DNA of 64,000 nucleotides from Lonepinella sp051851555 (GTDB taxonomy: Bacteria > Pseudomonadota > Gammaproteobacteria > Enterobacterales > Pasteurellaceae): contig NZ_JBPDVH010000004.1 in the NCBI RefSeq assembly GCF_051851555.1, positions 124,001 through 188,000 of the forward strand, read 5' to 3'. Positions 42,284-51,061 of this stretch are shown in pieces. The position numbers and the translations under genes are program-made. Under the pieces are notes generated by a model. That model worked only from the letters and a program-made list of their open reading frames with translations, had not been told where the DNA came from and did no database searches. Each line of letters begins with the position of its first letter. Positions within the stretch are counted from its first letter, which is position 1.

Positions 42284-42318
42284 ATTACCGCACTTTAACC
42301 ATATCAAAGTGCGGTAAT
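42284..42318 (-). terminator. Inverted uptake-signal terminator of pth-ychF
   Basis: ATTACCGCACTTT (42284-42296) and AAAGTGCGGTAAT (42306-42318) form a perfect 13-bp stem. On the minus strand TTTTTATTTT follows. It lies 14 bases after the ychF stop. Confidence 0.9.
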
Positions 42319-42331
42319 AAATAAAGTAGTT

Positions 42332-43423
42332 TTACACATTAAAACGGAAGTGCATAACATCCCCATCTTGCACAATGTAATCCTTGCCCTCAAGTCGCCA
42401 TTTGCCCGCCTCTTTTGCGCCATTTTCGCCTTTGAATTGGATGAAATCATCATAGGCGATTACTTCGGCACGAATAAAGCCTTTTTCAAAGTCTGTGTGA
42501 ATCACGGCGGCAGCTTTCGGTGCGGTTGCCCCCACGGAAACCGTCCACGCACGCACTTCTTTCACGCCTGCGGTGAAATAGGTTTGTAGATTTAACAAGG
42601 CATAACCTGCACGAATCACACGGTTTAAACCCGGTTCTTCAATGCCTAAGTCTTGTAAAAATTCGACTTTTTCATCATCTTCTAATTCCGCAATTTCTGC
42701 CTCAATCGCCGCACACACAGGCACCACGACTGCGCCCTCTTTTTCCGCAATGGCACGCACTTGATCTAAATACGGGTTATTTTCAAAGCCATCTTCATTC
42801 ACATTGGCAATGTACATGGTCGGTTTTAAGGTTAAAAAATTATAGCCTTTAATCGCAAAAAGTTCGTCTTTATCTAAATTAACTTCACGAATCATGCCTG
42901 CATTTTCTAACACAGGCAGGATTTTTTCCATAATGGATAATTCAAATTTAGCCTCTTTATCACCGCCTTTGGCTCGTTTTTGCAAGCGTTGAATGGCACG
43001 TTCACAACTGTCTAAATCCGCTAACGCCAATTCGGTATTGATAATCTCAATATCGTCTGCAGGGTTGATTTTGCCTGCTACGTGAACAATATCATCGTTC
43101 TCAAAACAACGTACCACGTGTCCGATAGCATCGGTTTCACGAATGTTGGCTAAAAATTTGTTGCCTAAGCCTTCGCCTTTGCTTGCTCCAGCCACTAAGC
43201 CTGCAATATCCACAAATTCCATTGTGGTTGGTAATACCCGTTCAGGTTTGACAATCTCTGCCAACGCATCTAAGCGTGGATCGGGCATTGGCACGACACC
43301 CGTATTTGGTTCAATGGTACAAAACGGATAGTTTGCCGCTTCAATACCTGCTTTGGTTAATGCGTTGAAAAGGGTTGATTTTCCGACATTGGGTAAACCC
43401 ACGATACCACATTTAAATCCCAT
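42332..43423 (-). CDS. ychF: Redox-regulated ATPase YchF
   Basis: OBG-family P-loop ATPase that binds ribosomes and dampens oxidative-stress responses. The 363 residues are the family standard. G1 GLPNVGKSTLFNALTKA, then NYPFCTIEPNTGVVPMPD and the DIAGLVAGASKGEGLGNKFL switch region; a helical insertion follows, and the C-terminal TGS domain ends VQDGDVMHFRFNV. It lies 10 bases after pth, the usual pth-ychF operon. Confidence 0.97.
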   Translation of the reverse strand: MGFKCGIVGLPNVGKSTLFNALTKAGIEAANYPFCTIEPNTGVVPMPDPRLDALAEIVKPERVLPTTMEFVDIAGLVAGASKGEGLGNKFLANIRETDAIGHVVRCFENDDIVHVAGKINPADDIEIINTELALADLDSCERAIQRLQKRAKGGDKEAKFELSIMEKILPVLENAGMIREVNLDKDELFAIKGYNFLTLKPTMYIANVNEDGFENNPYLDQVRAIAEKEGAVVVPVCAAIEAEIAELEDDEKVEFLQDLGIEEPGLNRVIRAGYALLNLQTYFTAGVKEVRAWTVSVGATAPKAAAVIHTDFEKGFIRAEVIAYDDFIQFKGENGAKEAGKWRLEGKDYIVQDGDVMHFRFNV

Positions 43424-43433
43424 TTTTTATTCC

Positions 43434-44021
43434 TTACTCTGCTTTAAAACTGTTTAATCGGTTAGTGGCTTTTACCACACCGTCTTTGAATAATACGTCC
43501 ACACAACGACAGGCTTCGTCAATGGCGGCGTTGATTTTTTCCTGATCTTTTGGGGCAGCTTTGCTTAAGACATAACCCGCCACCAATTCTTTACTGCCGG
43601 GGTGATCAATGCCAATACGAATCCGATAGAAATTTTTGTTATTACCTAATACCGCAATAATATCTTTCAGCCCGTTATGCCCACCGTGTCCGCCACCTTG
43701 CTTGATTTTCGCTACGCCACAGGGTAAATCCAGCTCATCGTGTGCCACGATAATTTGTTCAGGTTGAATACGAAAGAAATTGGCTAATGCCCCCACCGCT
43801 TTACCGCTTAAATTCATAAACGTGGTTGGCACAAGCAACCATACATCACCAAGTGCGGTGGAAATCTTGGCAGTTTTACCAAAATATTTATTGTCGTCTT
43901 TCAGGCTGACATTATGTGAACGAGCAATTTCATTGACCAGCCATTCCCCTGCGTTATGACGAGTTCCCTCATATTTTGCCCCAGGATTGCCTAATCCGAC
44001 AATTAATTTGATTTCAGACAT
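43434..44021 (-). CDS. pth: Peptidyl-tRNA hydrolase Pth
   Basis: Recycles tRNA from dropped-off peptidyl-tRNA. The 195 residues carry the active-site set: VGLGNPGAKYEGTRHNAGEWLV (Asn and catalytic His), PTTFMNLSGKAVGAL, VAHDELDLPCGVAKIKQGGGHGGHNGLKD (catalytic Asp region) and FYRIRIGIDHPG. A uptake signal is in the coding sequence near 43852. First gene of pth-ychF. Confidence 0.97.
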   Translation of the reverse strand: MSEIKLIVGLGNPGAKYEGTRHNAGEWLVNEIARSHNVSLKDDNKYFGKTAKISTALGDVWLLVPTTFMNLSGKAVGALANFFRIQPEQIIVAHDELDLPCGVAKIKQGGGHGGHNGLKDIIAVLGNNKNFYRIRIGIDHPGSKELVAGYVLSKAAPKDQEKINAAIDEACRCVDVLFKDGVVKATNRLNSFKAE

Positions 44022-44110
44022 AGATGATTCCGTTAGTCAAAAATAGGGGGATATTATAGCGGAAAATTTGCGTTTTTACACGGTATTCCGATGTGATGTT
44101 TTCATATCCC

Positions 44111-44157
44111 TAAAAAACAAAAGGACTAAATCCTGTCTGATGCCAGATTTAGTCCTT
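44111..44157 (-). terminator. Terminator of the fhu operon
   Basis: AAGGACTAAATC (44121-44132) and GATTTAGTCCTT (44146-44157) form a 12-bp stem; on the minus strand TTGTTTTTT follows. It lies 17 bases after the fhuA stop. Confidence 0.9.
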
Positions 44158-44174
44158 ACCTTATGGAAGATTAA

Positions 44175-46277
44175 TTAGAATTTATAACTCAAATTCCCCG
44201 TAATACGGCGTTCTGCACCGTAATAGCAGTAAGTATCGCAACCTGCCACATAACGGCGATTACCCGCATTATCCACATTTACTTGAGCATTCCAGTTTTT
44301 GGTAATGTCATAACGTGCCATTAAATCTACCACGGTGGCTGATGGTACACGGGCGTGCGAGTAAAGCGAATAGTTTTTCGCTGTCACGCTATAACCGATA
44401 TAACGAATACCTGCCCCAACAGTTAAACCATTTAAAACTCCATTATCAACGCTGTAGGTTGTTTTTGCGGCGATAACATTGGTTGGAATCAATGGTTGAC
44501 GTGTTTTTTCGCCAGTGGTTTGAGATTTTGATTCAGATTTGGTGTAAGTGTAAGCTAAAGTCGCTGCCCAGTTTTTCGTGAGATTGACATCGGCTTGCAG
44601 CTCAAATCCTTTACGGTAAATTGGATCAGCACTGCTTACGGTTGCCCCAATACCGTTGCTAATTAATGCACCCGTATCTTTCGCACGGAAACCTGCCAAA
44701 GAAATTGAACCGTCTAACCATTCTGGTAAATATTTCAAGCCTAATTCATATTGGCGAGTAATATTCGGATCGTAAAGGCTTTGATTGCCACTTAATCCCA
44801 CTGGTAAATTGAATGATTCGCTGTAACTGAAATAGGGATTTAACCCGAACGGTGCTTCATACATAAATGATGCGTTGTATGAAGTATGGTTATTTTTCAC
44901 CGTTTGCGTACTAGTATATTCATCTTGTTTTGCACGGTCATGACGTACCCCAAAGCCTAAAATATAATGTTCCGCAAAACGAGCAGTATCTTGTAAATAG
45001 AAACCTAATTGACGAGATTTAATTTGTACGTGCGGTGCAGCACTCACATCTTGAGCTTGATTCCAACCTGTTGACGGGGCAAATACATTGGTTGCGGTTG
45101 TGCCACCGAATAAGGTGTAAAGTGCATCGACTTTGTTATGACGATAGTCTGTTCCTACTACTAAGGTATTTTTTAACCAGCTATTATCATAATTCCACGT
45201 CACATAGTTGTTGGTGGAATGGGAAAGGGCTTTACCGTCATTGAATACCACACCACGAGCTAACGCATAGCCTACCGCACTTGGTGCAAGTGGTGCCCAG
45301 TTCGCATTATAAGCAGATGGATAAGCGTAAGATCCACGGTGGAAATTATCAATATGGCGATAAGCATAGCTTGAATTAACGTTCAAACCGTTGCCGAAAT
45401 CGTGGCTAAATTCGTAACCAAGGTTGTATTGGCGGTTGGTTTCGGTATCATTAACAGGATCACCTAAGTTGGTATTACGGTTGATATAGCCGTTTGGTGA
45501 CGGCACTAAGGTTCCCTCTTGTGGTAAGAAGTTGGAGCTCGGCACACCGTGATCACGCTGATAGCTAGTTAATAAGGTAAAACGGGTTTTGTCGCTAATA
45601 TCCCACGTCAAGGTTGGGGCGATATAAAGCGTGCCATTTTCCGTATTTTCCCAGTCCCCTTCACGGTGCAAATAGCTCGCCACCACACGATAACGCAGAC
45701 TTTCATCATCGCTGATTTTACCTGTGTAATCCGCACCAAAGCCGTATTGATTATGGCTACCAAAGGTGGTTTTAAATTCGCCGTGACCGATATTTTCTTT
45801 GTGAGCTCGTTTAGTCACATAGTTAATTAAACCGCCCGCATTGGCGGCACCAAAGGTTTGAGAATCTGCGCCTTTGGTGATTTCAATGGCTTCTAAACCG
45901 AAACTGTCCACATAAGGGGTGAAAAAGCCGTAACTAAAGGTTGGCAAGCCGTTGACCGCTTGGGAGACTTCCGCCCCACGCACTCTAAACCAGTTGGTAT
46001 TGGTGTCGTTACCAAATACTTGGTTGGCAAAAGCTGCTTGATAGCGAGCGATTTCATCCACTTTGTCCACATTTTGGCTGTCAAGTTGTTCACGAGTCAC
46101 TGCCACCGCCGATTTGGCTTGGTGGAATGGCACTTCGCCCATACGGAACATTGAGCCGTCTGTGACCACATCAATTTGATCCAGTTGATCGTTTTTTTGA
46201 TCCGCCGCTATGGCAGTACCTGCCATACCAATTAGTACTAATTGGGCTGCTGCTGAATAAACAAAGGTTTTTTTCAT
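44175..46277 (-). CDS. fhuA: TonB-dependent ferric-hydroxamate receptor FhuA
   Basis: Outer-membrane receptor for iron-hydroxamate siderophores, energised by TonB-ExbBD. The 700 residues have a signal peptide (MKKTFVYSAAAQLVLIGMAG, cut near 24), a plug domain from about 35 to 165 (DQIDVVTDGSMFRMGEVPF as TonB box region, then NTNWFRVRGAEVSQAVNGLP and ITKGADSQTFGAANAGGLINYVTKR) and a barrel ending in YGAERRITGNLSYKF. Last gene of fhuC-fhuD-fhuB-fhuA, the order known from Actinobacillus pleuropneumoniae, where the receptor is FhuA; the assignment rests on that context plus plug similarity. Ferrichrome specificity is inferred. Confidence 0.9.
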   Translation of the reverse strand: MKKTFVYSAAAQLVLIGMAGTAIAADQKNDQLDQIDVVTDGSMFRMGEVPFHQAKSAVAVTREQLDSQNVDKVDEIARYQAAFANQVFGNDTNTNWFRVRGAEVSQAVNGLPTFSYGFFTPYVDSFGLEAIEITKGADSQTFGAANAGGLINYVTKRAHKENIGHGEFKTTFGSHNQYGFGADYTGKISDDESLRYRVVASYLHREGDWENTENGTLYIAPTLTWDISDKTRFTLLTSYQRDHGVPSSNFLPQEGTLVPSPNGYINRNTNLGDPVNDTETNRQYNLGYEFSHDFGNGLNVNSSYAYRHIDNFHRGSYAYPSAYNANWAPLAPSAVGYALARGVVFNDGKALSHSTNNYVTWNYDNSWLKNTLVVGTDYRHNKVDALYTLFGGTTATNVFAPSTGWNQAQDVSAAPHVQIKSRQLGFYLQDTARFAEHYILGFGVRHDRAKQDEYTSTQTVKNNHTSYNASFMYEAPFGLNPYFSYSESFNLPVGLSGNQSLYDPNITRQYELGLKYLPEWLDGSISLAGFRAKDTGALISNGIGATVSSADPIYRKGFELQADVNLTKNWAATLAYTYTKSESKSQTTGEKTRQPLIPTNVIAAKTTYSVDNGVLNGLTVGAGIRYIGYSVTAKNYSLYSHARVPSATVVDLMARYDITKNWNAQVNVDNAGNRRYVAGCDTYCYYGAERRITGNLSYKF

Positions 46278-46301
46278 TTTACTTTCCTTTTAAAAGTTAG
46301 G

Positions 46302-48212
46302 TTACATTTTACGCATCATCACTAAGAAATAACTGCCACCCAGTAGGGTTGCTACTAGACCTGCAGGAATTTCATAAGGGAATAAGATTTGACGACCGAG
46401 CCAATCGGCAACAATCATCACAGTCGCCCCCAATAACACCGCACCACTTAGTTGAGCTTTGGGTTTATGCCAACCGAAGAAATGAGCCAGATGAGGGGCG
46501 AGCAAGCCCACGAAACTCAGCGTTCCAATGAGCAAGGTTGAGGCGGCGATTAATACCGCAGAAAATAGCATTAAAATCCACCGCACTTTGGCTAAATTTA
46601 AGCCTAGGGCTTGAGCGGTCGGGTCTTGCAACGCCAGCAAAGATAGCCAGCGGTGCAAAGGTAAACTGAATAAAAATAACACCAACGCCAACAATAGCGA
46701 GCCAATGGCTAAGGTGGGCGTAGCTTGATAGGTGGATCCTGATGTCCACGCCAATAATTGTTGCCATTTGTAATCGCCCGATGCTAGCACTAAACGTCGT
46801 ACCGCATCAAACAAGGCGGCAATGCTAATGCCTGTTAATAGCACTTTTTCGGGCAATAATTGGTGGCGTAAATTTAGCCCAATAATCAAGCTCAACACCA
46901 ACAATGCCCCGATCACGCCAGCCAGCCAAAATTGCCCTTGGGTTGGGGCAGCAACGAAAAAGATCACCAGTAAAATACCAAACGCCGTTCCCGAGGTAAT
47001 ACCCAATAATTCAGGGCTTGCCATTGGGTTATGGCTTAAACGTTGTAATAAGGTGCCAGCTAAAGCCAACATAATACCAGCTGAAATAGCGACCACTACG
47101 CGTGGATAACGCAAGGATAAAAGTGCCGTATTCCATTGCCAACCTTGTGAAGATTTGCCAAAGAGTAACGCCACAAAAATGGCGAATAACATCAAGCTCA
47201 ACAGCAAAACCGCGGTGAATTTTGTGGCAGTTTTATGGCGAGCGATAGCATCCTGTTCCCCTTGCAAACGTCCGTTATGTTTCATATTAAACATTAACCA
47301 CAGCAATAACGGCGTGCCGAGTAAAGCAGTGAAAGCCCCTGTTGGCAGTTGGGTATGCCAATAATAGTCAATCAGTTGCAAAATGAGATCGGTGATTAAC
47401 AGCAACATCGCCGCTAAATAAGCAGAAAGCACTAAGCGAGAACGCAAATTGGTCAGAGCAAATTGTCGTACTAAACTCGAGGCTGCCAAGCCAATAAACC
47501 CTAACATACCCACACGGCTGACCACGATTGCCACTAAAAAGGCGGAAATCACGACACCTGCAAAACGAATCAGATTGACGGGTACGCCCAAACTTTTCGC
47601 ATTGCTGTCATTTAAGGTCAGAATTTGCAACGGGCGGAGTAATAACGCCGTGCAGACGATGGCTAACCCTAATTGCCACAGCAACTGCAAGCTATCATAC
47701 CAACTTTCTTGCACTAAGGATCCTGCTCCCCACAACAATAAACCACGGCTTTCTTCGGGGTAAAATAACATTAACACAGCGGAAAATGAGCCTAAATACA
47801 GGTTGACCACAAGCCCTGCCAAAATCATTAATAACGGGGATAAGGTTTGTCGCCACGCCAACAAGAAAACCAACGCCAAGGCGGATAATGCCCCAATCAG
47901 AGCGATAAGCACCGATCCGAGCGAAAGAAACTGCGGTGCAAAAATGGCGAGAATAAATAAGGCAAATTGCGATCCTGAGCTAACCGCAAGGGTATTATCC
48001 GATGCCAGTGGATTGTTAATCACTTGCTGTAATAAGGTGCTGGCTAAACCCAATGCCGCCCCAGCTAAGATTGCCATTGTCAATCGAGGTAAGGTGTAGT
48101 TGCTATAAAGAAGCGTAGCAAATTCGTTTGAGCCGTTTAATTGCAATAGGGAAAGCCAACTGAGCAATAAAAGTGCGGTGAAACAAAGGGCGATATTCAG
48201 TTTTTTTACCAT
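46302..48212 (-). CDS. fhuB: Ferric-hydroxamate permease FhuB
   Basis: Inner-membrane permease, unusual among BtuCD-type importers because two permease halves are fused; the 636 residues hold about twenty segments. Each half has the FecCD pattern: LPRLTMAILAGAALGLASTLLQQVINNPLASDNTLAVSSG in the first and YPRVVVAISAGIMLALAGTLLQRLSHNPMASPELLGITSGTAFG in the second. The EAA-like VGMLGFIGLAASSLVRQF and LSFVGLLAPHLAHFF follow in each. It overlaps fhuD by 7 bases. A uptake signal is near 48172 and another near 46582. Confidence 0.95.
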   Translation of the reverse strand: MVKKLNIALCFTALLLLSWLSLLQLNGSNEFATLLYSNYTLPRLTMAILAGAALGLASTLLQQVINNPLASDNTLAVSSGSQFALFILAIFAPQFLSLGSVLIALIGALSALALVFLLAWRQTLSPLLMILAGLVVNLYLGSFSAVLMLFYPEESRGLLLWGAGSLVQESWYDSLQLLWQLGLAIVCTALLLRPLQILTLNDSNAKSLGVPVNLIRFAGVVISAFLVAIVVSRVGMLGFIGLAASSLVRQFALTNLRSRLVLSAYLAAMLLLITDLILQLIDYYWHTQLPTGAFTALLGTPLLLWLMFNMKHNGRLQGEQDAIARHKTATKFTAVLLLSLMLFAIFVALLFGKSSQGWQWNTALLSLRYPRVVVAISAGIMLALAGTLLQRLSHNPMASPELLGITSGTAFGILLVIFFVAAPTQGQFWLAGVIGALLVLSLIIGLNLRHQLLPEKVLLTGISIAALFDAVRRLVLASGDYKWQQLLAWTSGSTYQATPTLAIGSLLLALVLFLFSLPLHRWLSLLALQDPTAQALGLNLAKVRWILMLFSAVLIAASTLLIGTLSFVGLLAPHLAHFFGWHKPKAQLSGAVLLGATVMIVADWLGRQILFPYEIPAGLVATLLGGSYFLVMMRKM

Positions 48213-49060
48213 GATTCACCGCCTTGTTTTAATCCTTGGGCTAATCGTTCGGCAAAAATACGAGCTGATGGCAATGCACCAAATGTCCAAGTGGCAGGCA
48301 AAATTAACGGATCTTTTGACAAGTTCAACTGTTGCCATAACGAATTATATTGCAATGCTTTTTCTACATTCGCAGGGTGGGGCTTCACCACAATTAATCG
48401 GGTGTTGGCAGGCAATTTAGCGAGTTCAGTAATTGCCAAATTTTCCGATCCCCATAGACTGCCGGTGTTAGCCCAAGCATTGCTAAACCCCAATTTTTCA
48501 ATTACCGCACCAAATAAGCTACGGTGACCATAAAAACGTAAATGGCGAGCGTCAATAAATTGCACAATCGCTAATGGGCGTTGTTGATAGGATTCAAGCT
48601 CGGTTTTAAGCTGTTCAAAATAGGCAAAAGTTTGTTCAATCAATTTTTCGGCGTTTTCCGATTGCGAAATTAACGCACCGATTTGTCGGGTGGCATGTTG
48701 CATATTTTGCCAAATATCGCCGTCTTGATAAAAATTGACTAAATGGGTGGGGGCGAGCGGTTGTAGGCTTTCGCTTAAATTGGCAAAGAAATTGCTGTTA
48801 ATAAACATATCCACCTTGATTTGCGACAGCATTTCTTTATTCGGCTGCATCCGCAGACCAAGATCAAGGGTGCTTGCAGGCAGTTTTGGCTCACCGACCC
48901 AACGTTGATAACTCGGTTTATCACCAATCGCCACGGGCGGATTATCCAAGGAGATCAGGGTTTCTGCTACCGTCCAATCTAAGGTGGCAACAGGTATTTG
49001 AGACAAAACCTTTAGGCTCAATAAGGAAATAAACAGGCTTTTTAATAAGATTTTTAGCAT
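48206..49060 (-). CDS. fhuD: Ferric-hydroxamate binding protein FhuD
   Basis: Periplasmic receptor passing iron-hydroxamates to FhuB. The 284 residues begin with a hydrophobic signal (MLKILLKSLFISLLSLKVLS) and contain the class III binding-protein features ATLDWTVAETLISLDNPPVAIGDKPSYQRWVGEPKLPASTLDLGLRMQPNKEML and PLPARTFG-like end (LPATWTFGALPSARIFAERLAQGL). The ATG at 49060 lies 11 bases after fhuC; the 3' end overlaps fhuB. Confidence 0.94.
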   Translation of the reverse strand: MLKILLKSLFISLLSLKVLSQIPVATLDWTVAETLISLDNPPVAIGDKPSYQRWVGEPKLPASTLDLGLRMQPNKEMLSQIKVDMFINSNFFANLSESLQPLAPTHLVNFYQDGDIWQNMQHATRQIGALISQSENAEKLIEQTFAYFEQLKTELESYQQRPLAIVQFIDARHLRFYGHRSLFGAVIEKLGFSNAWANTGSLWGSENLAITELAKLPANTRLIVVKPHPANVEKALQYNSLWQQLNLSKDPLILPATWTFGALPSARIFAERLAQGLKQGGESW

Positions 49061-49071
49061 CGCATTTCGCC

Positions 49072-49848
49072 TTAATAAAAAACCACTGGGGCTTGCGTAT
49101 TAGGGTGAGCGATAACATTTAATTGCAAACCATAAATTTGTTGTAAAGAATCAGGGGTAATGAGTTGTTCAGGTGTGCCTTGAGCCAACAGTTTGCCTGA
49201 GTGTAAGGCGATCAATTCATCGCAAAATGCCGCCGCTAAATTCACATCGTGGATCACGATCACCACGCCTAAACCCAACTCTCGGCTGAGTTTTTTGATA
49301 AGTTGCATCACTTCCACTTGATGGGCAATATCTAACGCTGCCAAGGGTTCATCAAGCAATAAAAAACGGCTTTGTTGAGCCAAAAGCATTGCCAGCCAAA
49401 TGCGGGAACGTTCACCACCTGATAGCACATCAATTTGTTGATCGGCAAATTTCTCCGTATGGGTTAAAACTAAGGCATTTTGCACCGCAGTTTGATCCTG
49501 CTGTGGATTGCTTTTTAACAAACCATTCCACGCATAACGTCCAAGAGCGATTAATTCTCTGGCGGTGAGTTGGGTGTTGGTGGGCAAATGTTGTGGCAAA
49601 TACGCCACTTCACGGGCAAACTCACGACTTCCCCAATGTTCAATAGCTTGATTATTAAGCAGAATTTGCCCTAATGAAGATTTTTGCTGGCGAGCCATTA
49701 ATTTGATTAAGGTGGATTTACCCGACCCATTGTGTCCAATTAAGCCATACACTTTGCCGAGCTCAAATTGTAAGGAAATCGGGGAAAGCAGTTGACGAAT
49801 ACCCGTGGCAGTGGGAATGGCGAATGATACCTGATCTAATTGAAACAC
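49072..49848 (-). CDS. fhuC: Ferric-hydroxamate ABC transporter ATPase FhuC
   Basis: Cytoplasmic ATPase of the siderophore importer. The 258 residues show Walker A GHNGSGKSTLIK, signature LSGGERSRIWLAMLLAQ, Walker B FLLLDEPLAALDIAHQ and the switch His in VVIVIHDVNLA. The start is a GTG at 49848 with AGG six bases upstream; no closer ATG fits the FhuC N-terminus. First gene of fhuCDBA; a sigma-70-like promoter is at 49888-49916. Confidence 0.95.
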   Translation of the reverse strand: MFQLDQVSFAIPTATGIRQLLSPISLQFELGKVYGLIGHNGSGKSTLIKLMARQQKSSLGQILLNNQAIEHWGSREFAREVAYLPQHLPTNTQLTARELIALGRYAWNGLLKSNPQQDQTAVQNALVLTHTEKFADQQIDVLSGGERSRIWLAMLLAQQSRFLLLDEPLAALDIAHQVEVMQLIKKLSRELGLGVVIVIHDVNLAAAFCDELIALHSGKLLAQGTPEQLITPDSLQQIYGLQLNVIAHPNTQAPVVFY

Positions 49849-49887
49849 AAAAAACCTAACAGAAAAACCCGAAAATAAAGGTTGAGC

Positions 49888-49916
49888 ATTTTAGTCGGAT
49901 TTTGTATAAAATGCAA
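49888..49916 (-). promoter_or_regulatory. Predicted promoter of fhuCDBA
   Basis: On the minus strand TTGCAT (49916-49911), 17 bases, TAAAAT (49893-49888), about 40 bases before the fhuC GTG. The AT-rich DNA just upstream (near 49905-49925) has only weak resemblance to a Fur box, so iron control is not shown. Confidence 0.5.
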
Positions 49917-49949
49917 ACGATTTTTATTAGATATTTTATTATGTCTATA

Positions 49950-49989
49950 AGAAAATCCTAAGAAAGCATTTTTACCGCTTTCTTAGGAT
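49950..49989 (-). terminator. Terminator of metF
   Basis: ATCCTAAGAAAGC (49955-49967) and GCTTTCTTAGGAT (49977-49989) form a perfect 13-bp stem; TTTTC follows on the minus strand. Confidence 0.85.
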
Positions 49990-49996
49990 AAATACA

Positions 49997-50875
49997 TTAC
50001 GGTCGCACACCCAACGTATGGCAAATCGCATAAGTCAATTCGCTACGATTTAAGGTATAAAAATGGAAATCGTTCACGCCCTCACGAGAAAGCACACGCA
50101 CCATGTCTATTGCCACACTGGCAGCAACTAGATTACGAGTAGTTTGATCTTCATCTAAGCCCTCATACATCTTAGCCAACCAACTTGGGATTCTCACATT
50201 GGTGACACTCGACATTTTCTGTAACTGTTTGAAATTCGTCACCGGCAAAATACCCGGTACAATTTCGGCATCAATCCCAATGGAGGCGCAACGATCACGG
50301 AAACGTAAATAGCTTTCCACATCAAAGAAAAATTGGGTAATCACATGATTGGCCCCCGCATCAATTTTGCGTTTTAAATTAATCAAATCTGCTTGAGCGG
50401 ATTTCGCCTCTGGGTGTACTTCAGGATAGGCTGCCACGGAAATATCAAAATCGGCCACATCACGCAATAACGCCACTAAATCTGAGGCATAAAATGGCTT
50501 TTTCTCGTAGCCTTTGGGTTCATCACCACGCAATGCCACAATGCGGCGAATGCCACTGTCCCAGTAGTCTTTGGCAATTTGGCGCAGTTGTTCAGGCGTG
50601 GCATCAATGCCAGTTAAATGCGGCGCCGCCTCTAAGCCCGTTTGTTGTTTGATACTTTTCACAATGCTGTGTGTGCGATCCCGCTCGCCTGAATTGGCCC
50701 CATAAGTGACTGATACAAATTTCGGGTTGAGGGTTTTCAAACGGTGAATAGATGCCCACAAGGTTTCTTCCATTTTCTCTGTTTTCGGGGGGAAAAACTC
50801 AAAGGAAACGTTAATTTTGCCGTCTAAATCAGCGATATGTTGGTTTAATGTATCAATTTCTTTGGCGTAGCTCAT
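49997..50875 (-). CDS. metF: Methylenetetrahydrofolate reductase MetF
   Basis: Flavoprotein that makes 5-methyl-THF for methionine synthesis. The start ATG 50875 (MSYAKEIDTLNQHIADLDGKINVSFEFFPPKTEKMEETLW) has AGGAG upstream; an ATG 21 bases earlier lacks one. The 292 residues include the catalytic Glu in FEFFPPK, FVSVTYGANSGERDRTH, IVALRGDEP (FAD region) and HVITQFFFD. Monocistronic. I looked for MetJ boxes upstream (50876-51000) and did not see a convincing pair. Confidence 0.96.
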   Translation of the reverse strand: MSYAKEIDTLNQHIADLDGKINVSFEFFPPKTEKMEETLWASIHRLKTLNPKFVSVTYGANSGERDRTHSIVKSIKQQTGLEAAPHLTGIDATPEQLRQIAKDYWDSGIRRIVALRGDEPKGYEKKPFYASDLVALLRDVADFDISVAAYPEVHPEAKSAQADLINLKRKIDAGANHVITQFFFDVESYLRFRDRCASIGIDAEIVPGILPVTNFKQLQKMSSVTNVRIPSWLAKMYEGLDEDQTTRNLVAASVAIDMVRVLSREGVNDFHFYTLNRSELTYAICHTLGVRP

Positions 50876-51061
50876 AATTTCACTCCTGTTATCCATATTC
50901 CATCAATGTGTTTCATGAGATATAAAGTAAAGCAATCATAAACATGCGTCAATTTCAAAAAATTCACTTTTTTTATGAATTGAATTCATATAAGTGTTAT
51001 TTGTAGTCACCTCACAAATTCGCTATACTTTCACCAGATAAATGCACTCATTGGGAACCTC

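Noticed and set aside
49895..49930. Fur box upstream of fhuC
   Set aside because: Best match to the 7-1-7 core is about 10 of 15 bases; too weak to call although Fur control is likely on biological grounds.
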